A stretch of 64,000 nt of DNA from assembly GCA_003013855.2 (NCBI GenBank), contig ML058507.1, positions 1,240,001 to 1,304,000 on the forward strand, in the 5' to 3' direction. Shown one piece after another: positions 20,371 through 31,900 of this stretch. How positions within the stretch are numbered: the stretch's first letter is position 1; every line of letters starts with the position of its first letter. The position numbers and the translations under genes were made by a program. Source of the DNA: Liriodendron chinense (taxonomy: Eukaryota > Streptophyta > Magnoliopsida > Magnoliales > Magnoliaceae). The notes beneath the pieces were generated by a model that searched no databases, was not told the origin of the DNA, and saw only the letters and a program-made list of their open reading frames with translations.

Positions 20371-21340
20371 ATTGCAGCGTGATTGTAGCTTCTTCCTTCA
20401 CCTTATGTGTTCTTTGCGTATGCTTGGATTGAATTAAGTGACTTCGACCTTCCCACTTTCATATTCCTGTCACTACTTGCCATAGGCGGAATGCATTTCT
20501 AGCTTTTTTTTTTTCTCTTCTAATGAATACTCTCATAATATTGTTTGTTTTACAACTTGAGACTCATTTTGGCATTTGATTTTCAGTGTTGTTGTTAATA
20601 CAGAGATCTGTGGCTACCATTTCATTAGCTAAGTATACTTGTAATCTCTATAATCATTTCATTCTATCAGCATTTTGGATGAGGCCGGATCTACTATTCA
20701 GTTGTGTAAGTGAAGGTTATCCTACAAACAGGTTTGAATGTCCTTCATGGCATCCAAGCAGCCAAACCTTCCATAACATTCATCCAAATGCTTTCCTCCG
20801 TGGTAAAAAAAAATGATTCGAAAGCAGATCTCGGGTGGGCCACAAGAGGGGCAGAATCATACCAACTCCTCGTCAACCCTGACGAGGGTATTTTTGCCAA
20901 TATTGAAAAAATGGAAGCTAGTCGCGGTGGAATGCAACAGCACATATACACATGTTATGTTTGCCCCTTTATAGTTACGAAATTATCAATTTGCCATTCA
21001 TATTTGGGTTTGCATTTTGAAGTTTGAAATGGGTCCACTCATATCGACATTAGATATCAACACTATCCATTATTTTTCTCGCATACTTTTACTTCATTGG
21101 ACCAAAAGTGAGACTATTCTGAATAGTATAGGGACCATTGGAAGTCTAAACATTTGATTATGTCTGAACCATTAATAAAAATAACCTGGCTGGTATGGTC
21201 TACTGAATCATTATATTTGCCTCATATTTTTAGGTTTTTTCAAAACATAGTATTTACATAATGGTCAGAATGGATCTTTAAGAAAAGAAATGGTTGGCTA
21301 AATGCAACGCCGGCATATGTATAAGTGTAGATAGTGTCTA
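20371..21340. other. 3' flank of the PGG exon
   Basis: Contains the likely 3' UTR (T-rich near 20505, AATGAATACTC near 20523). No further gene is seen; the short frames at 20586-21027 have no protein-like features. Confidence 0.5.
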
Positions 21341-21357
21341 CCACTGCTAACAGAGGC

Positions 21358-21815
21358 TCCATCGAATATGGTGTGACCCTAACCATGGGGCCCATCTTGA
21401 TGTGTGTATTCTATATCCTAAATTTCTTCCATTTCTACATGTCATTTTAGAAGAAGAAAAGAAAAATTAAGAAAATCCAAATCTTAAATGGACTATAGTA
21501 GATGAAACAGTGAAGATTGAGCGCTCTAGCATTAAAATTGTGGAAATGGACAAATTAATATTTGTAGAAGTTTTACTAGTAATCCAATCTGTTCATAAGG
21601 TTTGATAAGACCGGAAGTAGGGAAAAAACAGTTATCATCTTATTCTTAAATCTCTATGGCCTAGTAATGGTTAATCATTGTTGTTTCCCATGATGTGGTC
21701 CACCTCATAATTGAATCTCCCTCAATTTCTAGGAATAGTTATAAAATGATGTAAAAAATGGATAGACTGGGTAGATATTGAATATATACATTAAGATGAG
21801 CTCCACGATAAGGGA
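21358..21815. repeat. Foldback (GGGCCCACC-type) repeat copy
   Basis: The left arm starts GGGGCCCATCTTGATGTGTG. The right arm near 21740-21800 carries the complement (GGATAGACTGGG... then ACATTAAGATGAGCTCC). This is a degenerate copy of the palindromic family also seen at 27040, 31060, 41205, 45800 and 50000. Confidence 0.6.
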
Positions 21816-22084
21816 CACATTAGTTTTGAAGCGTCCACAACTAACTTAATTCACAGGATGTAATGCATAAGCAGCTTGTGTAGACAGTAACACATTACGT
21901 ATACAGTAGTTAACCCTGAAGGACAAGCTGTGATTTATGTATTTCATCCACTCTTTTTATCCATTTTAGCATAAAATTTTATATACTGAGTAAAAAAAAT
22001 GAAACAAAACAAATGATTAAGTGGACCACATCGATTGAAGAAGTGTACATTGAATGTTTACCACACCTGACTTAAATCGTATGT

Positions 22085-24030
22085 CTCGATTGGGACGAAG
22101 TAGGGTACAGTCATTTGAGGTGACCAAATCATCGTTCAATTCTGGTCAAATCTAGTGTCAAGCTTAATTGCACCATGACATGGTGGTCCTAGAAACATCA
22201 ACCCAAATGGGGCACACTTGAGGCACAGAAATCGAGTTCACGTTAATCAGGCACGAGTGGGGTAACTTGGTGTGACATGGTCTGATGTAACCTAATCATC
22301 GTCCGATTCTGTTCGAATTTGGTGTCACACTTTATCAGACCATGATGTGCTTGCTAGAGATATTTCGGCTCTAGTTAGCCTATTGGATGGACCAAAACAA
22401 AGCTGACATTAATCAGGCCATGTGAGGATGAAGTGACGTGAAGTGATCAGATGTGACCTAAGCTTGGTCCAATATGCCTCAAATTTTGTACGATGCTTCA
22501 CCAAACCATGAAGAGCTTGCTTGATATATTTTGGCTCAACTTAGGCCCGTTGAAGGGACCGATACTTAGGTAACATTAATCAGACTATGCAGAAGTGAGG
22601 TGATGTGACGTGGTCTAATATGACCTAATATTCATCCCATTCGGCTCTAATTTGGTGTCACACTTTTTCAAACCATAAAGTACTTGTTGAAGAAGTTGTG
22701 TCTCGGATGAGGTAGTTCGGAGTGTCCGAAACTTATTTGACATTAATTAGCACCATGTGGGAGTGAGGTGTGAAGTGGTCTAATGTGACTTAATCTTTTT
22801 GTTATTTGGCTTGAATTTGGTGTCACACTTTGTAGGACCATGGTCAACTTGCCAAAGAGGTTTCAGATTGGATTAAGCCTATTGGAGGAATTGAAACGTA
22901 GTTCACACGAATCAGTGTCGTGTGGGGGTTAATTGATGTGAAGTGGTCTTATGTGGTTTAATATTTGTCTGATTCGACTCGAATTTGGTGTCACACTTTG
23001 GACCATGGAGAGATTGGACCAAAACTGAGTACACATCAATCAGGGCCGTACGGGGGTTAATTGATATGAAGTGGTATAATGCCTTAATCTTAGTTCGATT
23101 CGGCTCGATTTTGGTGTCGTGCTTCTTCGGACCATGGAGAGGTTGCAGGAGAGATTTTGGGTCAGCTTGGTCCTGTTTGAGTGAGACAAAAACCAAGTTT
23201 ATGTCAATTGGGGTCGTGCAAGGGCTAATTGATGTAAAGTGGTCTAATGTGACTTAATCTTCGTCTAATTCAATTCGAATTTGGTGTCACACTTCTTCAT
23301 ACATGGAGAGGTTTCAAGAGAGATTTTGGTTTGGCTTGGGCCTATTCGAGTGGGACAAAATCAAGTTCACATCTATCACGACGGTTTGGGGGCTAATTGA
23401 TACAAAGTGGTCTGATGTGACTTAATCTTCATTTGATTTGGCTCAAATTTGGTGTCATACTTCTTTGTACCATGGAGAGGTTGGAGGATAGATTTTGGTT
23501 TGGCCTAGGCCTATTTTAGTGTGACCAAAATCGAGTACACATCAATCAGAGTGTGCGGGGCCTACTTGATGTGACATGGTCTGATGTGACTTAATCTTTG
23601 TCTGATTCAACTTAAATTTGGTGTCGTGGTTCTTTAGACCATGGAGAGGTTGTAGGAGAGATTCTGGATTGGCTTGGGATTGTTTGAGTGGGACCAATAC
23701 CGAGTACTCTTAAATTGTGGTCGTGCGGGGGCTAATTGATGTGAAGTGGTTTGGTGTGCTCCAATCTCCAACCAATTCGGTTTGAAATTTGGAGGTGCAC
23801 ATCGTCGGATCATGAAGAACTCACCAGAGAGATTTCATCTCTGATCAGGCATGGAGGGGCCAATTATTACTTCACATGAATCGGGGGCGTGCGGTGGTTG
23901 TGATCTTAAGTGGTTGATGTGACTTGATCTCGGTATGATTCACTTCAAATTTGCCATCGCTTATCAGACCATGAAGAGCTTCCTTGTAGAGATTTCAACT
24001 CGGATCAGGCCTGTTAGAGGTGTCAAAATA
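22085..24030. repeat. Satellite array, ~169-bp monomer, about 12 copies
   Basis: The phrase TTGGTGTCACACTTC and its variants recur near 22149, 22319, 22493, 22652, 22817, 22985, 23112, 23281, 23450, 23619, 23790 and 23950. Spacing is mostly 165-171 bp. One monomer (22985-23112) is short, about 127 bp. Each unit also has a GACCATGGAGAGGTT-type block, a CACATCAATCAGGG block and a GATGTGAAGTGGTCTGATGTGAC block. Units in the middle (23112-23619) are most alike. No protein is encoded. This is a local tandem array of nucleosome-repeat length; I know no name for it. Confidence 0.9.
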
Positions 24031-24299
24031 GAGTGAATATACAACATATCATCAAGGTGAGCCGTACGATAAGGGTAACACCCACTACGCTGTTACCTGG
24101 GTAACACCTAATCCGTGCCCAGATTACACGGTGTGCCACACACCACCGACCTCTGTGGTGTGTAGTCCTATGGAGCTCACCATCATGTATTTCTTATATC
24201 CACACCGTATGTCAATTTTTGAGATCATTGTATAGCATGAGCTCACAAATGAAGGAGATCGATAAATCAAGTGGATCACATGACAGACAGGAGTTGGAT
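24031..24299. other. Spacer with GTAACAC-type repeat fragment
   Basis: Holds GGTAACACCCACTACGC and GTTACCTGGGTAACACC, a small inverted arrangement, and foldback-like GAGCTCACCATCATGTATT. No gene. Confidence 0.4.
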
Positions 24300-24953
24300 C
24301 GTAAATACCTCATAGATACTTCGGTATCTACAAGGTATGACGGATTGCGTCTTGTGTTTCGAAAAATCTAAAGAAAGACTGGTAGGCTATGTGGATGTGG
24401 ATTATACTAGGAATGTGGACAATAGAAGTTCGACTTTCAGTTACTTGTTTATGTGAGTGAGTAGAGCAATCAATTGGATGTCGAAGCTTCAGTTTGTAGT
24501 GCTCTTTTCACAACCGAAGTTGAGTATATGGCAGTGACAGAAGTATTCAAGGAAGTTGTTTGGTTGAAAGGGATGATAATGAGATGGGAATTCAATAAGA
24601 AGGCATGCCTATTTGTGACAGCGAAAGCCCGATTAATTTGGCAAGAACTCAGTGTTTCATTCTTGGACCAAACATATTGATGTGCATCACCAATTCATCT
24701 GACAGATAGTAGAGGAAGGCCGTATAACTCTTTAGAAGATTTACACTAGCATGAATCTGGCTTACATACTTATGAAATTGGTTCCTATAGAGAAGTTCAA
24801 ATTTTGCTCGACTTCTCTGGGACAACGAAGATGAAACAAAGGTGAAGTATGGATAAGAAGCGATGATAGTAATGCTACTATATATGAAGAAATTATATAT
24901 GGTAAAAGCATCTTGGAATAGTAAAGATTGAATATTGAAGCCATGGTGGAGAT
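24300..24953 (+). pseudogene. Copia RNase H remnant
   Basis: About 24330-24780 encodes a broken copia RNase H: YVDVDYTRNVDNRSS in one frame, then TTEVEYMAVTEVFKEVVWLK in 24474-24680. A polypurine ATGGTGGAGAT follows at about 24942-24952, directly before an LTR. Everything 5' of RNase H is missing, so this is a 3' fragment of an element different from A and from the minus-strand copia at 28747. Confidence 0.85.
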
Positions 24954-25583
24954 TGTTGATTGAGTGCCTTTAATATGTACAGAAACATGGATTTTCGATT
25001 TCATCGACAATCTGTTCGATCGATCAAGAAAATCTCGAATATGCTAGTTAACTCTCTAGACAATTTTAGACAGTTTCGATCGATCGAAAGTCTGGTCTAA
25101 ATTGATTGAAGTGATTTCAAATTTAGTTGTAAACTCTCTGGACACTTTTGGGTATGCTCGATTGGATTGAATATGGAGTTTCAATCGATTAAGGGATCAT
25201 CGATCGAAGTCGATCGATGGATTAATCGATGGTGCACGCAACTCTGTGTAAGTGCGCAGTTTTAGTTTCTATCTAATTATATACGTGGGTTATATTTAGC
25301 CTTGTTAATATGGGATTAGTGTTAATAAAAATGAGCGAGAGCAAGGGGTTAGGGTTTTGAAGGAAGACAACTAGGGTATCAGATCTGTAAGTTGTTCCAT
25401 CTCTTATAACTTTCTGTTCAGGGTGGATTATTCATAGCTTTGTGCTATGGTTTTTTCTCATAAGGGTAATTTTCCACATAAAATCGTTGTGTTCTACGTG
25501 CATACGCATATTTTTCCTACGCATATTTTTCCTTCCCTATTACGTTGTGTGGGTCACATCTTAGGTTGCTTCTACTCCCAACA
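24954..25583 (+). repeat. 3' LTR of the copia fragment (CGATCGATCG-box family)
   Basis: Runs from TGTTGATTGAG to CTCCCAACA, 630 bp. ATCGATCGA-type palindromes occur at about 25015-25025, 25077-25088 and 25199-25230, upstream of a TATA-like TTATATACG near 25278. The 5' partner LTR is absent and no target duplication can be checked. Confidence 0.75.
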
Positions 25584-25599
25584 TCACAAGCCTATTTAA

Positions 25600-26170
25600 A
25601 TTTTCTATTCTCTTTGTATAATGGTGCCCCACTTGATTATTGGACCAGACCAACAGGCCGAGCTGAGCCTTTCATTATTGCCCTGGCCCAGCTTGGCCCT
25701 AACACTAGGCCTGGATTCCGGCCCTTGGGCCAAGTTTAGGGGCCCAAGCCCTGGCCCTAGGGCCGGGCAGGGCCTGGCCCATTGATACCTTCTGCAGTTA
25801 CACCCCTCTGATATTTTGCGGACTATTTTGGTTCTCTCCACATCCAATGTACGTGCCATGCCATATATATGTTGCAGTACAAAGGCTTCAAATCCACAAC
25901 GTGGCATTTTGGTCAATTGGATGGCCCACCCCAAATCTAGCCCCTTTTGGGCTGGCTTTGAACTGAGCTTTTAGGCTCGTTTTCTGGGCTGGGCCCAGAT
26001 TTTTAGTCCGACGCTTAGTTAAAGCGGACTTGGTCTTGCATCCTCCTAAGGGCTTGATAAGGATGCCCGACCTGATCCTTCCCAAGTTGTTTAGTATGGG
26101 CGGGCTGGGTATTCTGCTGCCGGATTGGCCTAGAAAGAGCACGATCTAAGCCTTAGATAATGTTCTGAGC
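25600..26170. repeat. GGCCC-rich repeat region
   Basis: Dense GGCCC/GGGCC words at 25640-25790 and again at 25925-26135, separated by about 130 bp of ordinary sequence. No protein domain. It resembles GGGCCGGGC-rich MITE ends common in plants, but I could not fix termini or a target duplication. Confidence 0.4.
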
Positions 26171-26399
26171 TTCGATACGATTCGGCCTCTTTGCCACCCC
26201 AGAGTTCCTTCTCAGTTTGTGCAAGTGGGACCCATGGTTCAGTTCTTCAAAGTGCTCATACATGGTCCCATCGTCAAGATCGGAAGGTCCTAGCCCATTG
26301 CTCTTTTGCCCTCTCTGGTCGAATGTGGATCGTTGTTGCGTTTCTGTTGTTAGCCGTTAATTTTCTACAAAGCAATTGAAATTCTAGCATGTTCTCATT

Positions 26400-27500
26400 T
26401 AGGATTTTTTTTGGTACATGGGCCATCCATAGTGGGCCCATCAAATCAATGATTTGGATCGTCAGCCCACTTTTATGAACTAAAAGCCCGAGTGTACCCT
26501 CTTGGGTCGGTTATTGCATAATACATCCTGGGCCCCACGTGATTCATACATTCAAGCCCAGTGCCGGATCCGATTGGTCTCCATTACCGTTCAATTAGGG
26601 GCACGGGTCCATTTGTAAGGGGATTAAACGTCTGCCATTGAAACATTATCGGGGCTACACAGGTTTAGGCTCAGGATGATATTGTGCTTTCCCTACATCC
26701 TGGTGGGAATAACCTTATGAACGGATTGGATGTCATATAAAGATCACTGTGGGTGCCATGAAAAGCTTCTATGGTCAGCGTTTCCATACCTACTGTTTCG
26801 TGTTGTGTGGCTCACTTGCTGTTTGGATCTGCCTGAATTTTGGCATCACAGCCTAACATGATCCAGCGCAACTAGTGGACGGAAAAACTCAGATGTGACT
26901 CGGAGCCAACTCAATAAATCTCTCCTATTTGGGTCCACAAGGATTTTAAAATCAGTTTTTGGTAAGGTATTCGTCATCATCAAAACCAGGCTAGCTATAT
27001 TATCCGTCCATTGACCTATGTCGAGCGGAAACAGATTGCAGGGCCTACCATGATTTATGTATTTTATCCACTCCGTCCATCCATTTTACCAGATAATTTA
27101 GATGTTGAGCCCAAAAATGAAGCATATCCAAAACTCAAGTGAACATACCACAGCAAATGCGAGAGAGCAGATGCCGAAGCAAACAGTGTGAATTGAACAT
27201 CTACCATTCAAAAATTCTTAGGAGCCACAGAAGTTTTCGATCAAGCTGATATTTGTGTTTTCCCTTTATCCATGTCCACGTGATCTTACGAACAAGTTGG
27301 ATGACAACTAAAAATCACTGTGTGCCCTACGATGGTTTCAACAGTGGAAATCATTCTTCCCACTGTTTCCCGTGGCATGGTCCAATTGATCTTTGGATAT
27401 GCTTCAATTTTGGGTTCAACCCCTGGAAGGAGCTGAAGAAATGGATGGACGGTGTGGATAATCTACATACATTCACAATGAGCCCAATAAAATTTACTCA
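26400..27500. repeat. Foldback-type repeats, one partial and one near-complete copy
   Basis: A half copy lies at about 26640-26885 (ending TAGTGGACGG). A longer copy lies at about 27045-27470, from GGGCCTACCATGATTTATG to ATGGATGGACGGTGTGG, with arms complementary over at least 60 bp and a small insertion near 27150. The open frame at 27253-27606 lies in it and is not a gene. Confidence 0.65.
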
Positions 27501-27743
27501 GTACAATAGAAGATCGGATTTCCTTTTTGGGGACGGAGCTGGTGCGTTCCAGGCAATATGTCCGTGGAAAATACTTTCAAAGGAAATTTACAGAAAAACT
27601 ACATAGGATTTCAATAAGTTACCCCTTTAAGTAATTATCATTAGAGTAAGTTTCTTAACATAAATTGGGGTCAGTGGCTGGGAAAGCAACAATCACAGAC
27701 AACAATCACTCTTTTTCTATACTACTTGGTATATAAGCAGCAA

Positions 27744-27744
<1 letters not shown>

Positions 27745-27785
<41 letters not shown>
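27745..27785. repeat. (CT)n microsatellite between short direct repeats
   Basis: About 20 CT units. The sequence TTAACATAA(A/G)TTGGGGTCAGTGGCT occurs on both sides, at about 27655-27680 and 27799-27824. Confidence 0.9.
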
Positions 27786-27788
<3 letters not shown>

Positions 27789-27824
27789 GGTGAGTTTTTT
27801 TAACATAAGTTGGGGTCAGTGGCT

Positions 27825-28741
27825 CGAGTAGCCCCACCATTATTTTTATGTAAAATCCACCCACTGACAAAGTGTGTCACCCATTTTAGGCGTGGAGCCC
27901 AAATATCAACTCCATTTGTAATTTAAGTGGACCACACAATTGGAAACAATGTGCAAGGGACAATGCTCACCATCCAATCTGTTTCCCTTCATGTGACCCA
28001 CCTGACTCATCGATGAGCCTGCTTTTGGACCCCATGATTAGCATAATCTTTATACTTGTTAAGATCTTTACAGATCTCTTAAAAATATTTCATTTCTTCT
28101 ATATATTCCTATCATTTCCAATAAAATATACATGTTATTATTAAATTTAAATTTCGTATATCTTCAATCCATGACTTGTGGTTCTTTTTAGTGCAACAAG
28201 TTGTTACATTGCCTATCAAAATCAAGACAATTTGACTTGGGTGACTCTATTTAGGATGATATTTAGAGAAGTATGTATCCTCATTATAAATATATGAAAA
28301 CCACAATTTATTTATGACTTAGCTTTATTAGACTAATGGATGACATTTTCATGCAATATTGGTCCATCCAAACACACATTTGCATCTAGAAAGTCAAAAG
28401 AGCCAGGCCTGTGATTTTGACAAGCCCCAAGCCTTTAGATTCTATTCTTACACATAGTGGAATGGGCTTTGGTCTAGGCACCATTATGATGTCCTAGGCC
28501 TAAATTCCATAAGGCCGAGGTACTTAGTGGTGTGTACCCATTGCCTCATTGGACCATGACTTTAGGTTACGCAAAGGCTATCTTTAGATAGTTAAGGGCA
28601 TTCACACAATCAAATTGGCATCATGGACACTTCTATATTATACATAAGTAAGATTGGCCCTATGGACAATTGTATATTACACATTTGACGCATTGACAAG
28701 TGCATGAAGTATACACATTCTTGTTCTTACACATGTTTGGG
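27825..28741. other. Intergenic DNA, foldback half-copy then AT-rich spacer
   Basis: About 27830-28030 resembles half a foldback unit (GTAGCCCCACCAT..., GTGGAGCCCAAATATCA). The rest, to the target duplication CTTTG at 28742-28746, shows nothing recognisable. Confidence 0.45.
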
Positions 28742-28746
28742 CTTTG

Positions 28747-28959
28747 TGTTGTGCGGCACGCCAACAACGCCGGTGAACCGAGATCCAATCTCTGGTCTCA
28801 ACCATAAACGATAAATAGGAAGAAATAATGAGTAGAAGTTGAATTCACACAAACCAACAATCCACAAGACAGATTTTACATGGAAAAACCCCAAACAAGG
28901 GTAAAAAACTACGGTGCAAAACTCTACTATGAAGAAGAATGAAGTTATAAGCAATACAC
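28747..28959 (-). repeat. Truncated 3' LTR of the minus-strand copia
   Basis: Matches 39601-39810 nearly base for base (GAGATCCAATCTC, AGATTTTAC(A/G)TGGAAAA, CGGTGCAAAACTC) and then stops at GCAATACAC, where LTR X sequence begins. About 420 bp is missing. Confidence 0.92.
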
Positions 28960-31900
28960 GCACGTTTTAAATAATTACGAAAATGCCATTAGTTAAACTT
29001 AAGTTAAGATGCCATTTTTAAGTATTATAGTTCCTGACGATCGCTTTCATACAAAACCCTGGATTTAAGCTTTTGGGCACATATTAACCATACACGTCAA
29101 ATTTTAGCCCTTAAATCATAGTAGAAGTGGTCCAATTGTCAAATCAACCCCTTAACCCTTGATTTTCATGTCCATCGAGTGAGGAAAGTAAATGGTTAGT
29201 CGAAATCTAATATTTCTCTTCATATGAGTGACTTGGATCGTCTTTATTATGGACTAATAGTGTGATTTGAGTGCCCCACCTTGATAAGCCTCTTTTTTAT
29301 GTGCTAAGTTATCTTGTTCTAGAAATTAACGAGTTACCAACTCTTTCTAAATCTGAACCTTTCAATTTACCCACTTCTCATGATCAATCGCTTCTCAAAT
29401 TTGGACCACCCATTATACTCATATGACTACGAGTTTACACAAAATTTGGACTCCAATTTATAATCCTACACCGTTGAACCACAAAGCCAGCCCATTCATT
29501 TTCCGCCAAAAGTTGGAATTTCAGATCTAGACATTTCTCACCATCAATCAACCACTAAAGTTTGTACAATTGTTTGCCTATCATGAATCCATATTTTTCA
29601 AAATTTGGGCCCAGATCATCAAGCGTAGACCATTAATTGAGATCAAGCCCATTTTAGTACCCGTCAGGCTATTTTCAAGGATCGGCCAATCTAGAATGTG
29701 GATCATCAAGAAATTTACGTATTCTGACTCTACTCTTTGAGCTTGATAAGATGAACGGATTGGAATTAATCAAAGATCACCCAAATATTGAGATTTCAGA
29801 AACACACCTCAAGAGGTTGTTACACAAGACCTCGCACGCTCTTCTTTTCTTGTAACACCCCGTACTTTTCTGTACTCGGGTGTTACGACGAGAATTCAAA
29901 GTATATGTGTATGTGTAATACCCTTCCGTGACTCTTTCATCAATGTGTGCGCGACTCCTGGTGCCCCGACTGGCGGTGGGTAGTTCGGACCCAAATGACC
30001 GAAGTCTTGAGATCCCGAAACCCCTGTCATATTGACCGTGTCGTCCTCACGATTGCAATGGCGAAAACAGTGCGTCGATCCGATACCCGAGCGCAAAGAT
30101 ATTGACATTTAATCAAAACACCCAAAAAAATGTGGTTGTGCACACTCGTGTGGGGCCACCCAATATGGGGCCCACTACAAGGTCTCCTAGGCAATCATCT
30201 CCCTCTCCTTGACATGATTATAATAATTACTAAAATAAATAAATAAATAAATAAAAAGTAATAATATATGATAATGATGAAAAGAAAAAAATAAATAAAA
30301 TAAATTAATAAATAATAAAAAAATGGAGGGGTAATGATGACTAGCATCTCAACCCATGCCTCACCACTCCTCTCCCACGTCACCCCTTCCCCTCCATTCC
30401 TCCATTTAATACAACAAATAAAAAATATATATATAATAATAATATATTTGTTAATAAATAGATATGGGAGGAGAGAACGATTTCACTTCATCCTTCTACT
30501 CCATCCATCATTCTACTCCATCCATGCCTTCCCCATTCATGTGAGGGTGCTTGTATGAAAGATCTGAGTGGGTCATCTTCGATCTCGGCCATTAATCAAA
30601 GAGATCAAGGTGAGTACACCCTCTTCACTCAACATTTTATATTTTTTTATGTTGACTTTGCTTAAATGATGATTGTGATGGTGATGATGAGGTGGGCCAC
30701 CCCGATGTGGGCCCCACCTTTGTACATGCATGAAATCCTAACCCTACAAAGGGGTTACACCTTTGGATGGAGGGATGATATAAAATCAGCTTGATCCAAA
30801 TGATCTGTGGGACCCACTGATTATAGGGCCCACCATAATGTTTATTAGCCATCCAAGCCGTCCAACCCTTTGGCCATATCATTTTTGGTTGGGGACCCAA
30901 GGATGAAGCAGACCTATGGACGGTCCAGATTGTGGCCCCACTATGTTATATATATATGTTATAATAATAATAATAATAATAATAATAAGAGAAAAAGAAA
31001 GAGAAAGAGAGTGAGAGAGGAGACGCTGGAAACAGCGTCTGGACATACGCTATCTGTTTGGGGGCTCATTTGTGAGCCCCACCTTGATGTATGTGACTAA
31101 TCCATGCCATTCATCTGTTTTCCCAGGACATTTTAGGGCTTGGCCACAAAAATGATTAAGATCTAAATCTCAAGTGGGCCATACTAAAGAAAATAATGGC
31201 GACGGTTGAAACCTTCTAAGGCCATTGTGATGTGTGTATGCTATAAAACCTGTCCAAATTTGTACTCGCTGGGCCCACTATAAGATGGCCAACCCGGTGG
31301 ATGGACTGGATTTATCGCATGGACCCCACCTCTTTGTTATTTCAAAAAGAAAAGCATAATAATAAATTAATAAAAGAAAAAGAAGTTGCTGGAGGGAAAG
31401 TGGATTTTGGGCTTGAAAATGGCCCCACGTGTGGGAACCACTATGTTATATGCAGGCCGTCCATCTGTCTCTCCATATCATTTTAGGCAAGGGGCCGAAA
31501 AATGAAGAAGATTCAGATCTCAAGTGGGCCATGCCGGAAGAAACAATGCAGACCATTGAAACCTTTCCAAGGCCCACTATCATGTTTCTATACAACAAAA
31601 CCTACCCAAATCAGGGCTCGTTAGGCCCATATTAGGCTGGCCAATCTGATGAACGAATTGGATCTCCCATGTGGACACCACCGTGTAAGGGAAAAGAAAA
31701 AAAAGGGAAGAAAAGAAAAGACAAAAAAAAAGGTCACTGGACACTCAGCGTCCAGAGGATGCTGCTGCCCACCTACGTGAGGGCGGAAGCCCCTTTGAGC
31801 GGCCCCACTCGGGGACCCCACCATGATGTATTGGATTTATCCAAACCGTTCATCTGCTTTGCCAGATCATTTTAGAACATGGGCCCAAGAATGAGGCATG

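Noticed and set aside
22085..24030. CRISPR-like regularly spaced repeat
   Set aside because: Whole ~169-bp units repeat, not short repeats with unique spacers, and the context is a plant genome.
27253..27606. 117-codon plus-strand frame
   Set aside because: Lies in the right half of a foldback repeat and has no domain.
30440..30560. Possible gene start (CATCCATTCTACTCC repeats and ATG frame 30334-30558)
   Set aside because: Low-complexity part of LTR Y; no protein-like composition.
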